Of a stretch of DNA of 5,353 bases, positions 1 through 5,353 are shown one piece after another. Position numbers and translations under genes: made by a program. The notes under the pieces are model-generated. The model ran no database searches, had not been told where the DNA came from, and worked only from the letters and a program-made list of their open reading frames with translations. Positions within the stretch are counted from its first letter, which is position 1. Every line of letters begins with the position of its first letter. The stretch is from Granulicella sp. (lineage in GTDB: Bacteria; Acidobacteriota; Terriglobia; Terriglobales; Acidobacteriaceae): assembly GCA_003133205.1 (NCBI GenBank), contig PKWK01000304.1, positions 1-5,353 on the forward strand. Direction: 5' to 3'.

Positions 1-19
1 ATGGAGTTTTGGCGAGGGA

Positions 20-39
20 CAGGCAGGTGATCCTGCCTG
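20..39. terminator. Stem-loop just beyond the 3' end of the ATPase gene (possible terminator)
   Basis: A perfect 8-bp inverted repeat (CAGGCAGG / CCTGCCTG) flanks a 4-base TGAT loop. It lies about 40 bases past the stop codon of the minus-strand ATPase gene, where a transcription terminator would be expected. No T-tract follows the stem on either strand: on the minus strand the next bases are TCCCTCGCC and then AAAAC. It is therefore not a canonical intrinsic terminator. It could be an RNA-stabilising hairpin, a protein-binding palindrome or a chance repeat. Confidence 0.35.
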
Positions 40-77
40 AGGCTACGATGCGTTGGGCACCCGGCGCGAGCGGCCGA

Positions 78-2501
78 TCACGCTATTTCCAGATAGGCGC
101 GAAATGGTCGTCCGATCTCGTACCTTCTCTCGTGGCCCGAGGCGGCTATGTAATTCTCGCCTAGAACTTTATTCCTTTTCAATTCTCTTACTTCTTCCGA
201 GAAGGCGAAAACGTCTGTATTCGTCTCGATCCCCAGGAATGAAAGCTTCAGTAGATGTTCAACGGCATAGTCGACCTTCTCGATCGGTAAGCCGTTGGCG
301 CGAGATACAATCTGTCTCGCCTCTACCTCGGAGATGATTGCCGCGCTTCCACTGAATTGGAAAAGCACATCTTCAAGCTGAGGAATTGAGATGCCGTTTT
401 CGACCAGAATCGAGTCGAGCGCATATTGTGCATACTCCTTTTCAGCGTCAAGGATGTCTTTTTCTTCGACTCGGTCGTGCTTTCGGTTCACGGCGAAAGA
501 GACAGCGGCCTTGACGAGAAACACGATGTCGCGCGGTCGCTTTAGGATCTGACGCACGAGATATTCGCGGGTGGGTATGCCTTTCACCTGCGGACAGAAA
601 TACTTGTGCCACATGACCGCCGGATCGCTTCCTGGGCCATGTGAAGCGACATAACGCTCCTCGATTACGCGCAATAGCAGCTCTTCGTCGTCCCATCTGA
701 GCCGCGTGTAGGAAAGCTTGTCGGGTTCTCGCGCTGCCGCGAGCACCTTTTCAAAGATGTCGCTTCGTAGGAATATTGCGCTGCTAAAGCTGGAGGCCGG
801 CCGGCTTTTCTCCGATCGATTTAGTTCTTCTCCAACCCTTTTTGCTGCAGTCAGGAGCCCAAGTAAGAACTCAGCTAATTGCTCAAGGTCTGCGCTCTTT
901 GTCCACGACTTGTCGAGGTTGTCTACGAGAAGAATAACCTTAGCTTTCTTGCTAAGAACTTTCCCAAGGACCGTTCTTAGCTTTGACAGTGCTCCGTTAT
1001 GAAGTGTCTCTGAAATACCTCGCCGGAAAATCTCGCCGCTCTCATCCACCGGCACGGCTGCGAGGAGCCGCACCATCCTTTCAAGCCTTACGGCAAAATC
1101 GCCCGAGAAGACCTGTTTTTCGTCTTCCAAAAGCTCGACGAGTTCTTGTGCGTCGGGTTCGGCTAATAGCCATGTAGCATTTAGGTTGATTTGCTGGGCG
1201 GCGGATCGGGCTAGCTCTGTATAGATCATGTACTTCCAAAGGCTCTCGATTACATAGCCCTTGTAGTCACGCGCCTTATAACTGGTAAACAAACGAACGA
1301 GTCCTTCGATCTCATACCCGACCGGTTTTATCAGACAAACGAGGTTTTGTTGATTCGCTCCGATCACAGATTCCGCATGGATCAGATTTGCTGTTTTGCC
1401 CATGCCCTTGCGTCCGACAAATACGCTTTGGGTCCCATTCACGATGTCAGCGCTGACCGTAGTCTCCACGAAGTAGTTATCCAACTGCGTGGCTTCGTCT
1501 TCGGCAACGAAGTCGCCTAGCTGCAGGTGGAAGCCTTTTAGTTCAGTGGCGCGCCTAAGAGACATTGCTCGATCAGCCTTGATGCTGGTTATTGTCTGCT
1601 CTTCTTTCCTGATGGGGAGCAGCCATTCGTTTGTCAGGTCGACGGCCTCGGACGGCGTGATATAGGTCTTCAGCGCGTCGCGATAATCGATGGGTGCTAG
1701 TAGGTCACTTTGTTCTGAGAGCATCAAAGTCGGCCGTCCGAACCCGTGGGCCATGCCCGCTACTAGCGCATATCTCGCATTGTGCAGCCGATATCCTTCC
1801 CTCGCAGAGCTTGAGAAATGCGCGAGCAGTCCCAAGGACTCCCAAAGTTGTTGCGCGTACCAATACGCTGGGCGGATCGAGGTCTCTTTGGGGTCGCTGA
1901 TAGTAACAGGAACTTTGGAGTCTTCAAGCGCGCGACTCACTCTCACGCTCGCCTCTGTCTCGTGCCTGTCCTTCAAATAGAGGACGCGGCTCTCTGTGAT
2001 CTGTTTTTCGAGAACTGGTTGAATTGATTCCCGCCAAATCGTCTTTTCAAGAGAAAGGTAAGGATTGTCTGTAAAGAAGGTACTGATGATTTGAGGGGAA
2101 TTCTTATAGGGCGAAAAGCCAACCGTAGTAAGGACTCGAAGCTGGTCATACTCCTTTTTTGTATCTATATAACTATCGTCCCGGATCAACCACGTTCGTT
2201 TGTCGGTGGCAATCGCGTATCCAAGTTCGAACATGACATTTGCGTTGATTCCCGTGACGTCAGCGCAAAAGAAGTCAGCCTGATCGATCGCGGCGCAAAT
2301 CTCCCCGATGATGACATGCCCATTGATGCTCAACTCCTCCCAGCTCTTGAGCTCTACGGTTTGAGTGGCGTTGATGGACTCGATCGCGGCCGTAATTGTG
2401 GGAGGGATACTGGGAGGAGAGGACGGATAAGCGAAAAAGCCGCGGGGACGCGATGAACCCCCAACTCGAGGTGACCAGCTAAACGGCTCGCCATTGCCCA
2501 T
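78..2501 (-). CDS. Nucleoside deoxyribosyltransferase/TIR-like domain protein fused to a Sll1717-type P-loop ATPase, putative defence NTPase
   Basis: This is an intact 807-residue protein, apparently soluble, with no signal peptide or membrane segment. Residues about 21-130 form a nucleoside 2-deoxyribosyltransferase/TIR-like domain: an opening FFAYPSSPP strand, SWEELSINGHVI, then ADVTGINANVMFELGYAIA at 80-98. Glu92 in FELGYA corresponds to the nucleophilic glutamate of deoxyribosyltransferases. Residues about 183-282 repeat the fold (HNARYALVAGMAHGFGRPTL) without that glutamate. Residues about 335-700 are a P-loop ATPase with Walker A GRKGMGKT (363-370), Walker B KVILLVDNLD (521-530), FLRSDIFEKV (577-586, sensor-like) and KRPRDIVFLVKAA (654-666). 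This pattern resembles the Sll1717 family of P-loop ATPases. Residues about 700-807 look like a winged-helix or helical tail. The ATG at 2501 is preceded by GAGG at 7-base spacing, and no other ATG occurs before Met90, so the start is firm. Codon use is more mixed than in the kinase to the right. By analogy with effector-NTPase fusions, an antiphage role (nucleotide or NAD processing triggered by the ATPase) is likely but inferred. No partner gene is visible. Confidence 0.85.
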   Translation of the reverse strand: MGNGEPFSWSPRVGGSSRPRGFFAYPSSPPSIPPTITAAIESINATQTVELKSWEELSINGHVIIGEICAAIDQADFFCADVTGINANVMFELGYAIATDKRTWLIRDDSYIDTKKEYDQLRVLTTVGFSPYKNSPQIISTFFTDNPYLSLEKTIWRESIQPVLEKQITESRVLYLKDRHETEASVRVSRALEDSKVPVTISDPKETSIRPAYWYAQQLWESLGLLAHFSSSAREGYRLHNARYALVAGMAHGFGRPTLMLSEQSDLLAPIDYRDALKTYITPSEAVDLTNEWLLPIRKEEQTITSIKADRAMSLRRATELKGFHLQLGDFVAEDEATQLDNYFVETTVSADIVNGTQSVFVGRKGMGKTANLIHAESVIGANQQNLVCLIKPVGYEIEGLVRLFTSYKARDYKGYVIESLWKYMIYTELARSAAQQINLNATWLLAEPDAQELVELLEDEKQVFSGDFAVRLERMVRLLAAVPVDESGEIFRRGISETLHNGALSKLRTVLGKVLSKKAKVILLVDNLDKSWTKSADLEQLAEFLLGLLTAAKRVGEELNRSEKSRPASSFSSAIFLRSDIFEKVLAAAREPDKLSYTRLRWDDEELLLRVIEERYVASHGPGSDPAVMWHKYFCPQVKGIPTREYLVRQILKRPRDIVFLVKAAVSFAVNRKHDRVEEKDILDAEKEYAQYALDSILVENGISIPQLEDVLFQFSGSAAIISEVEARQIVSRANGLPIEKVDYAVEHLLKLSFLGIETNTDVFAFSEEVRELKRNKVLGENYIAASGHERRYEIGRPFRAYLEIA

Positions 2502-2508
2502 CAGTGAA

Positions 2509-2512
2509 CCTC
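2509..2512 (-). promoter_or_regulatory. Ribosome binding site of the deoxyribosyltransferase/TIR-like ATPase gene
   Basis: On the minus strand GAGG precedes the ATG at 2501 with 7 intervening bases. It supports this start, which also gives a complete N-terminal domain beginning shortly before the conserved FFAYPS strand. I found no convincing promoter hexamers in the roughly 70 bases between this site and the gyrA remnant stop. Confidence 0.6.
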
Positions 2513-2572
2513 ATTCTCTGCTGCGAAGGGATAAGGTTGGGTCGGACGCATCGTGCATTTCTGCCACTCAAA

Positions 2573-2850
2573 TCACTGTAACAGGGTGCCGTTTTCGGGT
2601 TGGGTTTTGGGGTATTCGGGGGGGGGATTCCTACGGCGGCGGCTACTTTGTCGTCGGCGTCGAGGTTGAGGAGTTTGACGCCGGAGGTGGAGCGGCCGGC
2701 GGAGCGGATGGTCTTGGCGTCGATGCGGATGATCTTGCCGAACTGGCTGATGAGCATCATCTCGGTGGTGTCGTCGACGAGGTTGATGGCGGAGACTTTG
2801 CCGATCTTGGGGGTGGTCTTCATGGAGATGACGCCTTCGCCGCCGGCAGA
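2573..2850 (-). pseudogene. gyrA: Orphan gyrA 3' fragment (last beta-pinwheel blade and C-terminal tail of DNA gyrase subunit A), frameshifted
   Basis: Reading leftward from about 2850, the translation runs AGGEGVISMKTTPKIGKVSA, then EMMLISQFGKIIRIDAKTIR, then GRSTSGVKLLNLDADDKVAA. This is the signature of the last DNA-wrapping blade of GyrA, the gyrase subunit that breaks and rejoins DNA. Only about 90 of the usual 800 or more residues are present. Upstream in frame the homology dissolves into GVTVLWGWGDA and meets a TGA at 2890-2892. After AAAVGIPP the frame breaks at a run of nine G (nine C on the coding strand, 2618-2626). In the neighbouring frame it resumes as EYPKTQPENGTLLQ with a stop at 2573-2575, a natural GyrA ending. 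One extra base or two fewer in the run would restore the frame. The fragment cannot encode a working gyrase subunit. An intact gyrA must exist elsewhere in the genome. It lies about 70 bases upstream of the ATPase gene in the same orientation. Confidence 0.85.
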
Positions 2851-3016
2851 GGTTCGAGCATCTCCCCAACCCCAGAGAACCGTGACGCCTCAGAGGTGGC
2901 CCTGGGCCGGCCTCAATTCTCCGCCGTTCCCCTTTTCGCCCCGATACTGGCATTTCCCCGCCAATATCGCAACTATATATAGCTAGCCGGAAAATGCCGC
3001 CCCGGAGAAGACTGCG
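2851..3016. other. Non-coding spacer between the tRNA-Ser 3' end and the gyrA remnant, with several short palindromes
   Basis: I see no convincing gene here. The segment holds CCTCAGAGG (2888-2896), GGCCCTGGGCC (2898-2908), CTATATATAG (2973-2982) and GCTAGC (2982-2987). There is also a spaced inverted repeat, GGCATTT (2949-2955) with AAATGCC (2992-2998), bracketing the AT-rich core. The AT-rich patch stands out in otherwise GC-rich DNA. No proper -35 box accompanies it on either strand, so I do not call a promoter. Its position directly after a tRNA 3' end fits a recombination junction or a decayed regulatory region. Confidence 0.4.
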
Positions 3017-3106
3017 TGGCGGAAGAGGAGGGATTCGAACCCCCGATACCCTTTCGGGTACGCCAGTTTTCAAGACTGGAGCCATCAACCACTCGGCCAC
3101 TCTTCC
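3017..3106 (-). tRNA. tRNA-Ser (anticodon UGA)
   Basis: This is a complete 90-base class II tRNA on the minus strand. The acceptor stem is GGAAGAG paired with CTCTTCC, followed by discriminator G and an encoded CCA (3017-3019). The D region contains TGGCCGAGTGGTTGA. The anticodon stem CCAGT/ACTGG carries the loop CTTGAAA, giving anticodon TGA at 3070-3072. The long variable arm is GTACCCGAAAGGGTAT, a stem with a GAAA-type loop typical of serine tRNAs. The T arm contains GGTTCGAATCC. It decodes UCA and other UCN serine codons. It is transcribed divergently from the kinase on the right, and its 3' end points toward the gyrA remnant and the ATPase gene, the side on which tRNA-targeting integrases insert elements. 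Confidence 0.97.
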
Positions 3107-3114
3107 GTAGTCTG

Positions 3115-3120
3115 ATGATA
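3115..3120 (-). promoter_or_regulatory. Possible -10 element for tRNA-Ser
   Basis: On the minus strand TATCAT matches five of six bases of the TATAAT consensus and sits 8 bases before the mature 5' end of tRNA-Ser. Transcription would then start at or almost at the first tRNA base. No good -35 hexamer is seen at the expected spacing, so support is weak. Confidence 0.3.
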
Positions 3121-3173
3121 AATCACCCCGCCATCGCACTCCGAATCCCGGGTGCACAACGGAAGGAGGACGC

Positions 3174-3189
3174 GGCCGCCGCCGCGGCC
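3174..3189. repeat. GC-only inverted repeat in the divergent intergenic region
   Basis: GGCCGC (3174-3179) and GCGGCC (3184-3189) form a 6-bp stem around a CGCC loop. The repeat lies just upstream of the TATAAT box for the kinase gene, where a -35 element would normally sit. It could be an operator or simply GC-rich sequence. Nothing identifies a binding protein. Confidence 0.3.
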
Positions 3190-3196
3190 CTCCGCC

Positions 3197-3202
3197 TATA
3201 AT
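3197..3202 (+). promoter_or_regulatory. Consensus -10 box (TATAAT) upstream of the ntrY-like kinase
   Basis: An exact TATAAT lies 26 bases before the kinase start codon, in a very GC-rich setting where a chance match is less likely. It would give a short 5' leader of about 20 bases containing the ribosome binding site GGAGG (3215-3219). The expected -35 position is occupied by a GC-only inverted repeat, so if this promoter is used it probably depends on an activator or on an extended -10 type contact. Confidence 0.45.
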
Positions 3203-3214
3203 CGTGTCACTGAC

Positions 3215-3219
3215 GGAGG
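3215..3219 (+). promoter_or_regulatory. Ribosome binding site of the ntrY-like kinase
   Basis: GGAGG lies 9 bases before the ATG at 3229, immediately downstream of an in-frame TGA (3211-3213). It fixes this ATG as the start. Confidence 0.75.
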
Positions 3220-3228
3220 TCTGTCTCG

Positions 3229-5353
3229 ATGGGTGTAAGCGCAGGCCGGAGGAAGATCGTCAGCATTGTCCTCGGCTCCATCGCGGTTGTGCTGTTCTCC
3301 GCCCTCGCCGCGCTGAACGCCTTCAGCCTGAAGTTCCTCGCGCCTGCGACCATCAGTGACATTATCGTCTTCGCCGGGCTTTCGGCCGTCGTCTTCCTAA
3401 TCTTCGTCGCGGTGCTCGTCATGCTTGTGCGCAACGTGCTCAAGCTCTACGCCGACCAGCGCAGCAACGTCCTGGGAACCCGCCTGCGCACCCGCATGCT
3501 CTGGGGAGCGGTGCTCGTCTCGCTGATCCCGCTGGTCTTCATGTTCCTCTTCAGCTACGGCCTGATGAACCGCGCCGTCGACCGTTGGTTCTCGCAGAAT
3601 CCAAACGAGATGCGCGACGACTCGAATCGTCTTGCGCTTGAATTCGCCCAGTACACCTCGGCCAACGCCCGCGTCGAAGCTGAATCGGTCGCCGCCTCGC
3701 TGCCCGCAACGAACACCAGTGCAGGAGGCAACACTGCGAATGCCTCCGCGCAACGCCTGGTCCCGAAAACCGGCCAGGGTACACCGGGCAGCGACGCCAT
3801 CGACACCGTCCTGCACCAGCATGAGATCACCCTGCAAAATGGCTTTGCCGTCGTGTACCGCGAAGGCCGGCCCATCGCTGCCTTCCACATGCCACGACGG
3901 ACCGGCTCCCCCGCGCAGGTAAAGTCATGGCTCCCCGATCAAAGTTCAATTGATGAGGATGGCGAGGGCACGCCCGCCACGCCCCCCAGGCATAAGCCCG
4001 GCGACGATCGCGTGGTGGACGCTTCCATCGATGCAACTATCTTCGCCGCATCGCAGCGCAACGACCTCTTCTCCCTGGGCGACACCGACTACGCACTCGG
4101 CACCGCGGCGATCAAGCAGGGCGGCACCGTAGTCGTCGGCCTGCCCATGCCGTATGGGCTGTCCGCCACCGTAACCCGCTTCCAGACCGCCGTCGATGAC
4201 TACCGGAAGGCATATGCTCAGCGCCGCCAGGTGCGTACCCTCTACATGCTGCTGCTGTTAATGATGACCAGCCTCGCCCTGTTCGCCTGCAGCTGGCTCG
4301 CACTCCACCTCTCGAAGCAGGTGACCAAGCCCGTGGAAGCGCTGGCCGACGCGATGCAGGCTATCGCCGCCGGGGACTATGCGCGCCGCGTAGGCGAGAG
4401 CGCTACCGAAGAGCTGGGCGAACTAGTCCGCAGCTTCAACCACATGGCCGCCGATCTCGAAGGCAGCCGCCGCGCGGTCGAGACCTCCAACCTGCAACTC
4501 TCGGCCGCCAACGCCACGCTTGAAGCACGCCGCGGCGAGCTCGAAACCATGCTCGAAACCATCCCCAACGGAGTCGCCACACTCGACACCCAGCGCCGGG
4601 TCGTCCTCGCCAACCGCGCTCTCACCGAGATGCTCGATCCTGGCGGACAGACGCCCTTCATTGGCACCGCGATCGAGGCCATCTTCCCCGCCGAAGCCAT
4701 GGAGTCCCTCGACCACCTCCTTCGCCGCAGCCACCGCATGGGCTCCGCCTCCGGCGAGATGGAGATGACGGTCATCGGCAATGGCAACGGCCTCACCAAC
4801 ACAAAAATGTATCTCCTCGTCACGGTCGCGCTGCTCGAAACGGGATCTAGCTCCGAGCGCGTCCACCACGGCTATGTCCTCGTCCTCGAAAACGCCACCG
4901 AACTCCTCCGCGCGCAGAAGCAGTCCGCATGGAAAGAGGTCGCCCGCCGCGTCGCCCACGAGATCAAGAACCCGCTCACCCCCATCTCTCTCTCCGCGGA
5001 ACAAATCCACCGCCACATCGAACGTCTCGGCGTCACGCTCGCCTCCGCCCAGGTCGAGTCGCCGTCCATTGCAGTCATCCGCCGATCCAGCGAAGTCATC
5101 TCCTCGTCGGTAGAAAGCATGCGCTCCTTGGTAGACCAGTTCGCCGCGCTCGCCGAGTTTCCCACCGCGCAGCCACGCCCCGCCGACATCAACCCCATCA
5201 TCGAAAACTCGCTCGCCCTCTTCGCCGGCCGTCTGCAGAACATCCGCCTGGTCAAGCGCCTCGCGCCCGATCTTCCCCTCGTCCTCGCCGATCCCGAAGC
5301 CATGAAGCGCGCGCTCGGCAATCTCATCGATAACGCCGCCGAGGCCATGCAGC
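3229..5353 (+). CDS. ntrY: NtrY-family membrane sensor histidine kinase, 3' end beyond the window
   Basis: The first 708 residues are present and the frame is open at the right edge. The protein senses an unknown signal, autophosphorylates on histidine and passes phosphate to a response regulator, in this family usually the sigma-54 activator NtrX, whose gene may follow outside the window. Hydrophobic segments lie at about 10-32, 44-67 and 90-110, with a fourth at about 338-359. Between the last two is a predicted extracytoplasmic sensor region of about 225 residues. A HAMP region (about 360-412) follows, ending in ELGELVRSFNHMAADLE, then a PAS-like domain (about 438-555) starting ETMLETIPNGVATLD. 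The H-box is VARRVAHEIKNPLTPISLS with phospho-acceptor His577. The N-box is LGNLIDNAAEAMQ (696-708), where the window stops, so the G-boxes of the ATPase domain are missing only because of truncation. The ATG follows GGAGG by 9 bases, and an in-frame TGA at 3211 rules out an earlier start. The family assignment is firm; the stimulus is unknown and the symbol is by family only. Confidence 0.92.
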   Translation, partial: MGVSAGRRKIVSIVLGSIAVVLFSALAALNAFSLKFLAPATISDIIVFAGLSAVVFLIFVAVLVMLVRNVLKLYADQRSNVLGTRLRTRMLWGAVLVSLIPLVFMFLFSYGLMNRAVDRWFSQNPNEMRDDSNRLALEFAQYTSANARVEAESVAASLPATNTSAGGNTANASAQRLVPKTGQGTPGSDAIDTVLHQHEITLQNGFAVVYREGRPIAAFHMPRRTGSPAQVKSWLPDQSSIDEDGEGTPATPPRHKPGDDRVVDASIDATIFAASQRNDLFSLGDTDYALGTAAIKQGGTVVVGLPMPYGLSATVTRFQTAVDDYRKAYAQRRQVRTLYMLLLLMMTSLALFACSWLALHLSKQVTKPVEALADAMQAIAAGDYARRVGESATEELGELVRSFNHMAADLEGSRRAVETSNLQLSAANATLEARRGELETMLETIPNGVATLDTQRRVVLANRALTEMLDPGGQTPFIGTAIEAIFPAEAMESLDHLLRRSHRMGSASGEMEMTVIGNGNGLTNTKMYLLVTVALLETGSSSERVHHGYVLVLENATELLRAQKQSAWKEVARRVAHEIKNPLTPISLSAEQIHRHIERLGVTLASAQVESPSIAVIRRSSEVISSSVESMRSLVDQFAALAEFPTAQPRPADINPIIENSLALFAGRLQNIRLVKRLAPDLPLVLADPEAMKRALGNLIDNAAEAMQ

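Noticed and set aside
20..39. Part of a CRISPR or tandem repeat
   Set aside because: The inverted repeat occurs once, and I see no spaced direct repeats anywhere in the window.
2091..2456. Plus-strand frame of 121 codons opposite the start of the ATPase gene
   Set aside because: It lies wholly antisense to the conserved N-terminal domain and has no recognisable motif.
2494..2982. Plus-strand open frame of 162 codons opposite the gyrA remnant
   Set aside because: Its Gly/Asp/Val-rich translation is the antisense shadow of the gyrA fragment. It has no ribosome binding site and no recognisable domain.
2573..3157. Long minus-strand frame of 194 codons running through the tRNA and the gyrA remnant
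   Set aside because: It crosses the whole tRNA-Ser and gives an Arg/His/Pro-rich translation typical of a wrong frame. Only its last dozen or so codons (ending ENGTLLQ) are real, as the frameshifted GyrA tail.
3163..3169. AAGGAGG, a perfect ribosome-binding-site-like heptamer
   Set aside because: No start codon follows at usable distance, and it lies upstream of the predicted -10 box, so it would not be transcribed from that promoter.
3397..5348. Several long minus-strand open frames opposite the kinase gene
   Set aside because: They are antisense shadows of a GC-rich coding gene, with Arg/Ser/Ala-rich translations and no motifs. The plus frame carries clear H-box and N-box motifs.

Overview
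The window reads as a chromosomal stretch from a GC-rich bacterium, probably an acidobacterium of the Terriglobia type. That placement is an inference. It rests on the style of a GyrA C-terminal remnant (blade sequence GRSTSGVKLLNLDADDKVAA and a tail ending ENGTLLQ) and on an NtrY-like histidine kinase with strongly G/C-ending codons.

Layout from left to right. (1) Positions 1-77 are a short gene-free edge containing a perfect 8-bp stem-loop. (2) Positions 78-2501, minus strand, hold one intact 807-residue gene. It encodes a multidomain protein with an N-terminal nucleoside 2-deoxyribosyltransferase/TIR-like domain, a second degenerate domain of the same fold, a central P-loop ATPase of the Sll1717-like type, and a C-terminal helical/winged-helix-like tail. 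This architecture suggests an antiviral-type NTPase with a nucleotide- or NAD-processing effector domain, but the function is not proven. (3) Positions 2573-2850, minus strand, hold an orphan 3' end of gyrA covering roughly the last 90 codons. It has a frameshift at a nine-base G/C homopolymer and no upstream gyrA body. (4) Positions 2851-3016 are non-coding, rich in short palindromes, with an AT-rich core. (5) Positions 3017-3106, minus strand, hold a complete tRNA-Ser(UGA) with encoded CCA. (6) From 3229 to the right edge, plus strand, runs a 3'-truncated NtrY-type sensor histidine kinase, divergent from the tRNA.

The right side (tRNA-Ser and ntrY-like kinase) looks like stable core genome. 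The left side has mixed, less GC-biased codon use, a displaced gyrA tail and a defence-like ATPase. It looks like accessory DNA lying downstream of the 3' end of a tRNA gene, a classic place for genomic islands. No integrase, direct repeat or second island boundary is visible, so an island remains a hypothesis. The most interesting items are the two-domain deoxyribosyltransferase/TIR-like ATPase and the gyrA tail fixed directly in front of it.
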